Source: Catellatospora sp. TT07R-123 (GTDB taxonomy: Bacteria; Actinomycetota; Actinomycetes; Mycobacteriales; Micromonosporaceae). Taken from it: a stretch of DNA of 64,000 nucleotides. Positions 18,305 through 26,716 of this stretch are shown in pieces. Below the pieces are notes generated by a model. The model was given only the letters and a program-made list of their open reading frames with translations. It had not been told where the DNA came from and ran no database searches. The position numbers were made by a program, and so were the translations under genes. The stretch lies in assembly GCF_018327705.1 (NCBI RefSeq), contig NZ_BNEM01000002.1, positions 3,968,001 to 4,032,000 on the forward strand, written 5' to 3'. How positions within the stretch are numbered: position 1 is the stretch's first letter; every line of letters begins with the position of its first letter.

Positions 18305-20188
18305 ATGGTCAACATCGAAGCACACGCGTACGACGTCGTCGTGATCGGAGCCGGCGGGGCCGGCCTGCGCGCGGCCATCGAGGCCCGGCTCGCGGGCAAG
18401 AAGGTCGCCATCATCTCCAAGTCGCTGTTCGGCAAGGCGCACACGGTCATGGCCGAGGGCGGCGCCGCGGCGGCCATGGGCAACGTGAACAGCAACGACA
18501 ACTGGATGGTCCACTTCCGCGACACCATGCGGGGCGGCAAGTTCCTGAACAACTACCGGATGGCCGAGCTGCACGCCAAGGAGGCGCCGGACCGGATCTG
18601 GGAGCTGGAGACCTACGGCGCCCTGTTCGACCGCACCAAGGACGGCAAGATCTCGCAGCGCAACTTCGGCGGCCACGAGTACCCGCGCCTGGCCCACGTC
18701 GGCGACCGGACGGGGCTGGAACTGATCCGGACCCTGCAGCAGAAGATCGTGTCGTTGCAGCAGGAGGACAAGGCGAAGTTCGGCGACTACCAGGCGCGCA
18801 TCCGCGTCTTCGCCGAGTGCACCATCACCGAGCTGCTGTTGGAGGGCTCGGGCGCGAAGAAGCGGATCGCGGGCGCCTTCGGCTACTACCGCGAGTCCGG
18901 CGAGTTCGTGGTGTTCGAGGCTCCGGCGGTGATCCTGGCCACCGGTGGCGTCGGCCGCTCGTACAAGGTCACCTCGAACTCCTGGGAGTACACCGGTGAC
19001 GGCCACGCGCTGGCGCTGCGCGCCGGGGCGAAGCTGATCAACATGGAGTTCCTCCAGTTCCACCCCACCGGCATGGTGTGGCCGCCCTCGGTGCGCGGCA
19101 TCCTGGTGACCGAGTCGGTGCGCGGTGACGGCGGCATCCTCAAGAACTCCGAGGGCAAGCGGTTCATGTTCGACTACGTCCCGGACGTCTTCCGCAAGCA
19201 GTACGCGGAGACGCCCGAGGAGGGCGACCGCTGGTACACCGACCCCGACAACAACCGCCGCCCCCCGGAGCTGCTGCCCCGTGACGAGGTCGCCCGCGCG
19301 ATCAACTCCGAGGTCAAGGCCGGTCGCGGTACGAAGTCGGGCGGCGTCTACCTCGACATCGCCTCGCGCCGCCCCGCGGCCGAGATCCTCAAGAAGCTGC
19401 CGTCGATGTACCACCAGTTCAAGGAGCTGGCCGACGTCGACATCACCACGCAGCCGATGGAGGTCGGCCCGACCTGCCACTACGTCATGGGCGGCGTCGA
19501 GGTCGACCCGGACACCGCGTCGGCGGGCGTGGCCGGCCTGTACGCGGCGGGCGAGGTCTCCGGCGGCATGCACGGCTCGAACCGGCTCGGCGGCAACTCG
19601 CTGTCCGACCTGCTCGTCTTCGGCAAGCGCGCGGGCGAGTACGCGGCGTCCTACACCACCGGGCTCACCGCCCGGCCGAAGATCGACGACCAGCAGGTGG
19701 CGGCCGCGGTCGAGGCCGCGCTGACGCCGCTGACCCGCGAGGGTGGCGAGAACCCGTACACGCTGCAGAGCGACCTGCAGGACGTGATGGGCGACCTGGT
19801 CGGCATCATCCGCCGCAAGGGCGAACTGGAGGACTCGCTGCGTCGGCTCGCCGAGCTGCGCGAGCGCATCCAGAAGGTCGGCGCGGCGGGCGGCCGCCGC
19901 TACAACCCGGGCTGGCACCTGGCCCTGGACCTGCGCAACATGCTGGTGGTGTCGGAGTGCACCGCCAAGGCGGCGCTGGAGCGCGAGGAGTCGCGCGGCG
20001 GCCACACCCGCGAGGACTTCCCGAAGATGTCCGCGACCTGGCGCAAGGTCAACCTGGTCTGCTCGCTCTCGACCGACGGCGACGTCGACCTCACCCACCA
20101 GCCCATCCCGACCATGACGGCCGAGCTGCTGGGCCTGTTCGACAAGTCGGAGCTGGGCAAGTACATGACCGAGGAGGAGTTGTCGTGA
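18305..20188 (+). CDS. sdhA: Succinate dehydrogenase flavoprotein subunit
   Basis: A 627-aa FAD subunit that oxidises succinate to fumarate. An N-terminal Rossmann GAGGAGLRAA (about 16-25), the covalent-FAD histidine region KAHTVMAEGGAAAAMG (about 47-62), the substrate motif FHPTGM (about 257) and the active-site region near HGSNRLGGNSL (about 423) are all present. Its stop overlaps the sdhB GTG start. Confidence 0.95.
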   Translation: MVNIEAHAYDVVVIGAGGAGLRAAIEARLAGKKVAIISKSLFGKAHTVMAEGGAAAAMGNVNSNDNWMVHFRDTMRGGKFLNNYRMAELHAKEAPDRIWELETYGALFDRTKDGKISQRNFGGHEYPRLAHVGDRTGLELIRTLQQKIVSLQQEDKAKFGDYQARIRVFAECTITELLLEGSGAKKRIAGAFGYYRESGEFVVFEAPAVILATGGVGRSYKVTSNSWEYTGDGHALALRAGAKLINMEFLQFHPTGMVWPPSVRGILVTESVRGDGGILKNSEGKRFMFDYVPDVFRKQYAETPEEGDRWYTDPDNNRRPPELLPRDEVARAINSEVKAGRGTKSGGVYLDIASRRPAAEILKKLPSMYHQFKELADVDITTQPMEVGPTCHYVMGGVEVDPDTASAGVAGLYAAGEVSGGMHGSNRLGGNSLSDLLVFGKRAGEYAASYTTGLTARPKIDDQQVAAAVEAALTPLTREGGENPYTLQSDLQDVMGDLVGIIRRKGELEDSLRRLAELRERIQKVGAAGGRRYNPGWHLALDLRNMLVVSECTAKAALEREESRGGHTREDFPKMSATWRKVNLVCSLSTDGDVDLTHQPIPTMTAELLGLFDKSELGKYMTEEELS

Positions 20189-21201
20189 CCGTTCGTCAGT
20201 TCAAGGTCTGGCGGGGTGACGAGTCCGGCGGCCAGCTCAACGACTACCAGGTCGAGGTCAAGGAGGGTGAGGTCGTACTCGACGTCATCCACCGGCTTCA
20301 GGCCACCCAGGAGCCGGATCTGGCCTGCCGGTGGAACTGCAAGGCGGGCAAGTGCGGCTCCTGCTCGATGGAGATCAACGGTATGCCCCGGCTCGGGTGC
20401 ATGACCCGGATGTCGACGTTCGAGGAGGGCGAGACCATCACGGTCACGCCGCTGCGGGCGTTCCCGGTCATCCGCGACCTGGTCACCGACGTGTCCTTCA
20501 ACTACCAGAAGGCGCGCGAGATGCCCGCGTTCGCGCCGCCGCAGGGCGTGGCCCCCGGCGACTACCGGATGCAGCAGGTCGACGTCGACCGGTCGCAGGA
20601 GTTCCGCAAGTGCATCGAGTGCTTCCTGTGCCAGAACACATGCCACGTGGTCCGCGACCACGAGGAGAACAAGGTGGCCTTCTCCGGCCCGCGCCTGTTC
20701 ATCCGGGCCGCCGAGCTGGACATGCACCCGCTGGACGCCCGCGCCGACCGCAAGGAGATCGCGCAGCAGCAGCAGGGCCTGGGCTACTGCAACATCACCA
20801 AGTGCTGCACCGAGGTCTGCCCGGAGCACATCAAGATCACCGACAACGCCATCATCCCCATGAAGGAACGGGTCGTGGATCGCCGGTATGATCCGCTCGT
20901 GGTATTCGGACGCAAGATCCTTCGTCGTGACCAGCTGGCCAGCACCGCCGCGGCTGAGCCCGCGGTGCACTCGGGCCCGGTCACCGTGGCCGAGGGTGCC
21001 GCCCCGGTCAACTTCAGCCGCCCGCTGAGCGGGCCGCCCGGGCCGGAGGTCAACGCCGCCGGGCACGTCAACCTGAACGAGATGCTGTCCGACCGGGCCG
21101 CCGCGCCGTCCCCGTTCGGCGACGACATCACGTTCCCGGTCGACCCGAAGAGCCTGAACTACTACCACCCCGGCGGCAGCGGCGGCGGCAGCAGCCACTG
21201 A
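20185..21201 (+). CDS. sdhB: Succinate dehydrogenase iron-sulfur subunit with long tail
   Basis: A 338-aa iron-sulfur subunit. The 2Fe-2S ligands are in CRWNCKAGKCGSC plus LGC, the 4Fe-4S ligands in CIECFLCQNTC, and the 3Fe-4S ligands in CNITKCCTEVCP. The family is usually about 240-260 aa. Here about 85 extra residues follow (PVTVAEGAAPVNFSRPLSG to the glycine/serine end), low in complexity and of unknown use. The GTG start at 20185 overlaps the sdhA stop and follows GAGGAGGAG. Confidence 0.93.
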   Translation: MTVRQFKVWRGDESGGQLNDYQVEVKEGEVVLDVIHRLQATQEPDLACRWNCKAGKCGSCSMEINGMPRLGCMTRMSTFEEGETITVTPLRAFPVIRDLVTDVSFNYQKAREMPAFAPPQGVAPGDYRMQQVDVDRSQEFRKCIECFLCQNTCHVVRDHEENKVAFSGPRLFIRAAELDMHPLDARADRKEIAQQQQGLGYCNITKCCTEVCPEHIKITDNAIIPMKERVVDRRYDPLVVFGRKILRRDQLASTAAAEPAVHSGPVTVAEGAAPVNFSRPLSGPPGPEVNAAGHVNLNEMLSDRAAAPSPFGDDITFPVDPKSLNYYHPGGSGGGSSH

Positions 21202-21221
21202 GCCGGCATTTCCGACACACC

Positions 21222-21255
21222 GAAAGCCCCGCCGACCTGTGTCGGCGGGGCTTTC
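21222..21255 (+). terminator. Terminator of the sdh operon
   Basis: A perfect 15-bp stem (21222-21236 with 21241-21255, GAAAGCCCCGCCGAC) with a CTGT loop, 20 nt after the sdhB stop. The A/T-flanked stem ends suit termination on both strands. Confidence 0.88.
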
Positions 21256-21266
21256 GCGCGGGCGGT

Positions 21267-21674
21267 TCAGCCGCGCAGCAGTTCCGGCAGCGCGGCCACG
21301 ATCGGCGCGTCGGCCGGCAGCCACGGCACCGAGTCCAGCTCGTCGGCGGCCAGCCAGCGCAGCTGCGCGTGCTCGATCAGCTGCGGCACGCCCTTGACCA
21401 GGCTCGCGGCGTACACCCGCAGCACGGCACGGCCGTGACCGAGCAGCACGTCCGCGCCCACCCGCTCGCCGACCTCGACCAGGACGCCCAGTTCCTCCTC
21501 GCACTCGCGCACCAGCGCCTCGGGCTCGGTCTCGCCCGGCTCGACCTTGCCGCCGGGGAACTCCCAGCGGCCGGCCACCTCTGGTGGTTCAGAGCGCTCG
21601 CAGGCCAGCACGCGACCGTCGGCGATGATTGCGGCACCGACGATGATTCGGATCTCGGAGGAGAAGTTAGGCAC
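21267..21674 (-). CDS. Nudix hydrolase, MutT-like
   Basis: A 135-aa protein. The Nudix box is complete: G-x5-E-x7-RE-x2-EE-x-G, read as GGKVEPGETEPEALVRECEEELG, so it is an active diphosphatase. Small size and IIVGAAIIADGRVLACERS suggest 8-oxo-dGTP sanitation (MutT). The GTG at 21674 gives the usual MutT start; the ribosome site is weak. Confidence 0.85.
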   Translation of the reverse strand: MPNFSSEIRIIVGAAIIADGRVLACERSEPPEVAGRWEFPGGKVEPGETEPEALVRECEEELGVLVEVGERVGADVLLGHGRAVLRVYAASLVKGVPQLIEHAQLRWLAADELDSVPWLPADAPIVAALPELLRG

Positions 21675-21893
21675 GGCGGACAGCGTGCCAGAGATTGGGC
21701 CGCAATGGATAGCACTGCGTGACCAAGCGAGTCCGCCCTGCACACAGCGTCCCGTGAAGTGCTGGAAGTCGGTTTTGTGAGCGTGGACACGCGCTCAAAT
21801 TGCGGGCAGGATGGGTATCACCTGAGTGACGGTGCGGACAAGATTCGGCCACAAGCCGATATCGGCCACCGGGGAATGGAGCGGGAGGTGCTG

Positions 21894-22199
21894 ATGGGCG
21901 CAGTCTGGAGACGGGGCCGACGGCGCGATTACCTCAGCGACGCACTATCCCAACTCACCGGCTGGGTCCACGAGGGCGACTGCCTCAAACGCACCCTGCC
22001 GCTCGACGACACCCAGCACGCGGTGCTCACCGAGCGGATCTCGGTCGCGGCCGACACGTTCGGCGTCCGCCCCCACATCCGCCGCCTCGACGGGCGTACG
22101 CAGATCCAGCTCTGCGTCGACGACGGCGGCATGTTCACCGACGCCGAGATCGGCATGGCCGCCCGCGTAGAGGCCGCCTACCAGTCCCTGCGCGACTGA
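21894..22199 (+). CDS. Pterin-4a-carbinolamine dehydratase-like protein, active-site histidines missing
   Basis: A 101-aa protein. The pattern L..W..gdCLKRTLPLDD...F and the C-terminal DGGMFTDAEIGMAARVEAAY fit the DCoH/PhhB fold. The family's E-x3-HHP motif should stand near residue 57, where this protein has DTFGVRPHIRR, so the two histidines are not conserved in place. It may be a non-catalytic relative. The ATG at 21894 follows GGGAGG. Confidence 0.6.
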   Translation: MGAVWRRGRRRDYLSDALSQLTGWVHEGDCLKRTLPLDDTQHAVLTERISVAADTFGVRPHIRRLDGRTQIQLCVDDGGMFTDAEIGMAARVEAAYQSLRD

Positions 22200-22247
22200 C
22201 CCCTTCCGCGCCTCGCCGCGCCGCGCCCGCACCGCGTCCGCGCCTTC

Positions 22248-22312
22248 ATGATCGGTGTTTGCGGTCAGGAAGTGAAGCCGGGGCGTGCTTTCTGACCGAC
22301 GAGCGCGATCAT
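22248..22312. repeat. Extragenic palindrome, family C, copy 1
   Basis: An outer 7-bp stem (22248-22254 with 22306-22312) and an inner 10-bp stem (22263-22272 with 22288-22297, one G-T pair) form a bulged hairpin. TGATCG...TTGCGGTC.GGA and ...TGACCGA...CGATCA recur at 51549-51611. Confidence 0.65.
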
Positions 22313-22473
22313 CCGCCGACGGCCTCAAACGTGGGCTCAGCCGGCTCGCGTCGGCTCGACCATGCTGCCGGAGCATCTCCCGCAGCATTTCTGCGGAGTC
22401 CCGCCACGAGATGAGCCCGCGCGCAACCTCGCAACCACCACCCGACGTGCGGCGCCCCTCGGGACGGGCCTGA

Positions 22474-22535
22474 TGCAGTTTCGGGGAAAGTGCTCGAATC
22501 CGAGGCCGGATTCGAGCACTTTCCCCGAAACTGCA
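22474..22535. repeat. Palindrome with a 28-bp perfect stem
   Basis: 22474-22501 pairs exactly with 22508-22535 around a 6-nt loop (GAGGCC). It lies 37 bp outside the attL core of the integrated element, so before integration it would have followed the ychF stop and may be the native ychF terminator. Confidence 0.85.
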
Positions 22536-22572
22536 CTCTCACGCGGCGCACGGTGCGCCGTGCGCCGGTGGA

Positions 22573-22591
22573 TCAGACGTTGAAGCGGAAC
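22573..22591. other. attL core
   Basis: TCAGACGTTGAAGCGGAAC is identical to the last 19 bp of the ychF gene (30435-30453). Sequence on either side differs between the two copies. Confidence 0.85.
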
Positions 22592-22696
22592 GGCCCACGT
22601 TCCGGAGTCCGCCAGGGTGAACGTCTCCGGCCTGGAGAAGCTCACTCCTGGCGCTCTCCGTCAATGGTCGACTCTTCCCGCTGTTTCACATCCTCG

Positions 22697-22718
22697 TGTG
22701 CCCCAGATGTGCCCCAGG
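22697..22718. repeat. Left arm-type repeat, TGTGCCCC pair
   Basis: Two TGTGCCCC units spaced 11 bp apart. The 22-bp segment matches 30373-30394, near the other end of the element, at 21 of 22 positions and in the same orientation. They are candidate integrase arm sites. Confidence 0.55.
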
Positions 22719-22948
22719 CCGTCCCGGACCGTCCTCCGCCGTCCTGGGGCGCTCGTCCTGCCGTCCCCAAGCACTTCCGTGTGAACGCGGTCTTGGCCTG
22801 TCCCCCGGTATCGCCCGCTGTCAACGCGCACGAAACGCTGTGCTCCTGCCACTGGCTGGAAGCGCTCGGCTTAAGCCGGAGTCAGCAGGTTCGCTGACTT
22901 TCTGCTGACTCTCGGCGGGGGGGCCGGAACGCTTCGTCCCGAACGCGA

Positions 22949-24598
22949 TCAGTCCTCTTGGCGGGGTTCGTCTCGTATTGGCTGTGGCTCGTCCGTTCTG
23001 CCGTCGCTGTCTTCTAGTGTCGTCGACTGTTGCTCGGCGTGAGGTGGTTCTGCTGCCTGTTCGCTGCCTTGCGGGAGCTGTAGTCCTGTCGGCGGTGTGG
23101 TCCAGGTGTCGAACTGCGGAGGCACCTGATAGCCGCGCACGTGCGATAGGTCGACCGTGCCGCCGGAGAACGTCGCCCCGCCGAACCAGACCTCGCCGCC
23201 GGAGAACGTCGCCCTGACGAACCTGACCGTGCTGCCGGAGAATGTCGCCCCGAAGAACCAGACCTTGCCGCCGGAGAACGTCGCCCCGCCGAACCAGACC
23301 TTGCCGCCAGAGAACTCTGCCCGGTCGAACCCGACTGTGCTGCCGGAGAATGTCGCTCCGCCGAACCCGACCGTGCCGCCGGAGAATGTCGCCCCGCCGA
23401 ACCCGACCGTGCCGCCGGAGAACGTCGCCCCGCCGAACCAGACCTTGCCGCCAGAGAACTCTGCCCGGTCGAACCCGACCGTGCTGCCGGAGAACTTTGC
23501 CCGGTCGAACCCGACCGTGCCGCCGGAGAATGTCGCCCCGAAGAACCCGACCTCGCCGCCCGAGAACGTCGCCTCGGCGAACCCGACCTCGCCGCCAGAG
23601 AACGTCGCCCCGCCGAACCAGACCTTGCCGCCAGAGAACTCTGCCCGGTCGAACCCGACCGTGCTGCCGGAGAATGTCGCCCTGACGAACCCGACCGTGC
23701 TGCCGGAGAATGTCGCCCCGCCGAACCCGACCTCGCCGCCGGAGAATGTTGCCCCGCCGAACCCGACCTCGCCGCCCGAGAATGTCGCCCCGCTGAAGGA
23801 GGTGGTTCCGGTGAAGTGGGCGTTGGTGAAGTTGCCGCCGTCAAAGGTGGCGCCCGTGAAGTCGAGGTTGCGGCCTTGCCAGGTGTGTGCTTGCAGATCC
23901 GGGTTATCGGTGTGGTCTTGGAGGTGATCTCGGATGATGCTGATGATGGACCATCGGACCTCGCGTTCGCCTTGTTTCCAGGCGGGTGCGATGGTGGCGT
24001 CGGGGTCGGGCTGGTAGGGCATGCGCAGGTAGGCGCACAGGACTTCGATGCAGGTTTGGCGGCCTGCTTCCCAGTCGTCGGCGAGTCCGGCGATGGCGTA
24101 GGCGCCTGCGAGTCGTACGGCGGCTGATTCGTGGCCGAGTTGGGCGCTGGCGGCGGTGAAGCGTTCGTTGAACAGCCTGGTGTCGTCCCGTCTGCTGGCT
24201 TCGATGGCGCGTTGGTTGGTCTCCTCGCCCCAGCGGTGTGCGTCCTCGGCGATGCGCTGTTTGCGGTAGGCCACGACCAGGGCGACGACACCGCCGAGTC
24301 CGCCAGTGATGATGAGCGCTATCTGCACCATGTTCAGCTGGTCCTGCGTGGTCAGCTGCCCTGATGCCGCTGGCGTCGGGCTCACCGGAGCCGTGGCGAC
24401 TGGCTGTTGACCCACACCGAGGGTTGGCGAGCCGAGTCCGAGCCACAGGAGCACCCCGGTACCGCTGAGCATGACGATCGCGGAGAGGATCACTGCGGCC
24501 AACGCGAACGGGAACCTCACCAGTTTGGCGGGCTTACCTTTGTCGGCGCTCTTCATCCATCGAGGAATCACACCGTCTGTTGTAACCAGGTTGCGCAT
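22949..24598 (-). CDS. Membrane protein with 17 twelve-residue repeats (pentapeptide-repeat-like)
   Basis: A 549-aa protein. A basic N-terminus leads to two membrane helices (ALAAVILSAIVMLSG; QIALIITGGLGGVVALVVA). A cytoplasmic helical region follows (EDAHRWGEETNQRAIEAS..., LGHESAAVRLAGAYAIAGLADDW), like those before pentapeptide repeats in actinobacterial proteins. Then come 17 near-exact 12-residue units of the type SGG.VGFGGATF and a Pro/Glu-rich tail. The repeats should form a right-handed beta-solenoid. It is next to attL on the opposite strand to the element core, so probably cargo. The ATG at 24598 is preferred over a TTG at 24646; neither has a clear ribosome site. Confidence 0.75.
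   Translation of the reverse strand: MRNLVTTDGVIPRWMKSADKGKPAKLVRFPFALAAVILSAIVMLSGTGVLLWLGLGSPTLGVGQQPVATAPVSPTPAASGQLTTQDQLNMVQIALIITGGLGGVVALVVAYRKQRIAEDAHRWGEETNQRAIEASRRDDTRLFNERFTAASAQLGHESAAVRLAGAYAIAGLADDWEAGRQTCIEVLCAYLRMPYQPDPDATIAPAWKQGEREVRWSIISIIRDHLQDHTDNPDLQAHTWQGRNLDFTGATFDGGNFTNAHFTGTTSFSGATFSGGEVGFGGATFSGGEVGFGGATFSGSTVGFVRATFSGSTVGFDRAEFSGGKVWFGGATFSGGEVGFAEATFSGGEVGFFGATFSGGTVGFDRAKFSGSTVGFDRAEFSGGKVWFGGATFSGGTVGFGGATFSGGTVGFGGATFSGSTVGFDRAEFSGGKVWFGGATFSGGKVWFFGATFSGSTVRFVRATFSGGEVWFGGATFSGGTVDLSHVRGYQVPPQFDTWTTPPTGLQLPQGSEQAAEPPHAEQQSTTLEDSDGRTDEPQPIRDEPRQED
23169..23780. repeat. 36-bp coding tandem repeat, 17 units
   Basis: The repeat encodes the 12-residue units of the pentapeptide-like protein. 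Units mix GGE/GGT/GGK/GST and GF/WF variants in a patchwork (for example DRAEF next to GGKVWF recurs three times), a sign of unit shuffling by recombination. Confidence 0.9.
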
Positions 24599-24666
24599 CC
24601 CGGCGGATCGGCCGTGAGTTCGTTCACCGTGACCTATCGGACGCAACGTGCGTCAGCTGTTGGCGA

Positions 24667-24793
24667 GTGGTGATCTCCTTGCGGCGGCAGTCTTGACCAG
24701 ACCACAAAGGCCGGCGGGTGGCGTAGCGGAGCGGAGCTGCCCGCCGGCCTTTGTGGTACTACCCTTGTGGTGACGGCGTAAGGAGATCACCAC
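24667..24793. repeat. Nested double hairpin inside the element
   Basis: A perfect 18-bp inner stem (24701-24718 with 24740-24757) has a 21-nt loop. It is enclosed by a perfect 14-bp outer stem (24667-24680 with 24780-24793, GTGGTGATCTCCTT). It sits in the non-coding stretch upstream of the repeat protein. Candidate roles are a replication origin feature for the HUH initiator or a bidirectional terminator. Confidence 0.65.
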
Positions 24794-25457
24794 CCCTACC
24801 CCCACTCTTCCCACCCACTTTCCCGCAGCTGTTCCGGGTGCATCTCTGAAGCGGTGGCCGGGGTTCGGGGCGGAGCCCTGAGGTCTGAGACAGCTGTGGT
24901 GTTCGGGCGTTGCGGCGTCGCGGGAGGCGCGGTCTGGTCCACGGCGGTGTTCCGTCATGGCTCTTGGGGTTCTGGGCCATCACGTCGGCTGGCGCCCGCG
25001 TCCCCCGCGCGGGCCGCAGGCAGAGCGCGGGGGGAACGCGGTGCGCCGGGCCGCGTCAGCGGCCCTTGATCCCATAGAGACTAATTCGGCAATCATCCGC
25101 CGTTGCGCGCACCAGCGCCGAACGTTGACAGCAGCTGGCCCGATCACCGTCAGCGATCTCTAGAGCGAGTGGCAGAGTTAGCCGGACCAGAAAGGGACAT
25201 ACTCAAGCACCCGGTCCACAACTTCATCATCCATGAGAAGGTTATTCATGAAGCGATTGTTGATAAATGCACAGTACGACCAAAGCAGTGGCCGCTGGCG
25301 GTAACGAGAACGAACCTCATGTGACCGTACAAGTATTTGAGATTCGCGAACTTTCGCAGCATCGACCTGAGCCATCTGCCATTGCGGGAAATGGCACGCC
25401 GAGCAGAGGAACCCGTCTCACACTGGTTAGTGACCAACCTTTGAGGAGGTGAAGATC
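24794..25457. other. Non-coding stretch, AT-richer in its second half
   Basis: I find no convincing gene here. From about 25070 the base composition drops well below the flanks and continues into the small peptide gene at 25458. Short frames on both strands lack ribosome sites and recognisable sequence. Confidence 0.5.
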
Positions 25458-25676
25458 ATGAACATGCGGCTTCGTGTAGCTCTTACGGCAGTAGTCGGAC
25501 TTGTTCCAGCGCTGTTCCTGGCGGCGCCAGCACATGCGACCGGCGCAGACTACTGCGCAAACAACCGTGTCGGTGACGTTTGTGCCCAGGTTGGCCAGGA
25601 CTACCAGTTTGCCTACGAGTGTCAAACTTACAAGGGCGTAATCACTTGGTGCTCGGTGTTCAGACCAAACATGTAA
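25458..25676 (+). CDS. Small secreted cysteine-containing peptide
   Basis: A 72-aa precursor. GAGGAGG (25443-25449) lies 8 nt before the ATG. A clear signal peptide (MNMRLRVALTAVVGLVPALF..., cleavage after AHA near residue 27) leaves a mature peptide of about 45 residues with four cysteines (DYC, DVC, YEC, TWC), enough for two disulfides. Composition is less GC-rich than the chromosome. It could be a small exported inhibitor, bacteriocin-like peptide or surface factor; nothing in the sequence decides. Confidence 0.7.
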   Translation: MNMRLRVALTAVVGLVPALFLAAPAHATGADYCANNRVGDVCAQVGQDYQFAYECQTYKGVITWCSVFRPNM

Positions 25677-25693
25677 TTAGCGCCAGTCCATGT

Positions 25694-25728
25694 CGGGTTG
25701 GCCTCCGTAGACACCGGAAGCCAACCCG
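25694..25728. terminator. Hairpin between convergent element genes
   Basis: A 14-bp stem with one mismatch (25694-25707 with 25715-25728, CGGGTTGGC...) and a 7-nt loop, between the small peptide gene and the end of the GntR gene. Confidence 0.7.
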
Positions 25729-25780
25729 AAAAGCGCCCTCGGTCGGACTCATCCAATGGCAAACGCCATACGACACCCAA

Positions 25781-26551
25781 TTAGCGATTTGTGGACCGAA
25801 TCGGAATAGGAACGGCATAGGAGAACGTGTAGCGATCAGCGCTGACAATAATGTCGGCTGTCTCGACTGGCCGCTGCCCCTCAAAATAGGTCCGCTCCAC
25901 ATACAGCACAGGAACCCCTGCGGGCACCTGCAACGCTTCTGCCTCGTACGGGCGAGGCGCCCTTGCCTGGACGTCTTCAATGACGTGAGTGATGTGGACT
26001 CCGATCGAGTCCATCCGCGCCACAACGCCCTTGACCTGCCCGGCCTCCGGGTGCTCAACAGGAGTACCGCGAGTTAGGTCCAGCGACTCGTATGACGTCG
26101 ACAGCATCACTGGCTGATTGTCGGCGAAGAATCGGTAGTGCGTTCGCATCACGTCAGCGCCCGACTCGATGCCCAGTCGTTCGGCGATCGCCTGAGGTGC
26201 GGTGGTCTGCCGCGACTGGTACTCCCACTCGGGGCTCTGTCCCGACGCCCGTGCAGCCGCCGCGAACGGAGAGCCCGTCGCCCGCTGGGCGTAGAGGTCA
26301 CCGAGGATGCGCCGCGTGCGCGGTTGCTGGTCGCGAACGAACACGCCAACACCACGCTGAGACACCACGAGGCCTTCGCCACGAATGACGTCGATCGCCT
26401 GCCGTACGACGATGCGTGAGACGCCGTAGTCGGCCATCATCTCGGCTTCAGTTGGGAGCTTGTCCCCACCCCTTAGTGCGCCGTCGAGGATCCGACTGCG
26501 GAGATCATCTGCGATCTGGAGGTATGCGGGTCGCCCCGAGAAGTTAGCCAT
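25781..26551 (-). CDS. GntR/HutC-family repressor, KorSA-like
   Basis: A 256-aa regulator. Residues 5-70 are the winged helix (PAYLQIADDLRSRILDGAL..., LPTEAEMMADYGVSRIVVRQAI). About 90-250 is a UTRA ligand domain (MRTHYRFFADNQPVMLSTSYE; VLYVERTYFEGQRPVETADIIVSADRY). In AICEs a GntR protein of this type represses the replication and transfer genes. It is divergent from those genes, and an operator-like palindrome sits between. The ATG at 26551 follows GGAGGC. Confidence 0.88.
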   Translation of the reverse strand: MANFSGRPAYLQIADDLRSRILDGALRGGDKLPTEAEMMADYGVSRIVVRQAIDVIRGEGLVVSQRGVGVFVRDQQPRTRRILGDLYAQRATGSPFAAAARASGQSPEWEYQSRQTTAPQAIAERLGIESGADVMRTHYRFFADNQPVMLSTSYESLDLTRGTPVEHPEAGQVKGVVARMDSIGVHITHVIEDVQARAPRPYEAEALQVPAGVPVLYVERTYFEGQRPVETADIIVSADRYTFSYAVPIPIRSTNR

Positions 26552-26640
26552 GACGCCTCCGGCCGTTGTTCGGACAAGTAGAGCATGCCCCCCTGTGGCC
26601 AGGCAAAACATCGCCAAAGTGCCTAGTCAGTCGCACCCGT

Positions 26641-26668
26641 TGACTGACAGGTTATAGTTGTTATAACT
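26641..26668 (+). promoter_or_regulatory. Promoter with overlapping operator for the rep-xis-int genes
   Basis: TTGACT (26641-26646) and TATAAC (26663-26668) are spaced 16 bp apart, close to sigma-70 consensus and unusual in this GC-rich DNA. The inverted repeat GTTATA-N5-TATAAC (26652-26668) covers the -10 box. Binding of the GntR protein here would block transcription to the right. Confidence 0.65.
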
Positions 26669-26716
26669 TCTCAGGAGAGCCCAGACGTCCCAGCAAGGTC
26701 AAAAGTGAAAAGTAAA

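Noticed and set aside
23169..23780. Regular 36-bp repeats that look like a CRISPR array
   Set aside because: The units are directly abutting with no spacers and encode an in-frame 12-residue protein repeat.
23157..23927. Forward-strand open frame of 256 codons rich in PENVAPPNQT
   Set aside because: It is the antisense shadow of the repeat protein; no ribosome site and no independent support.
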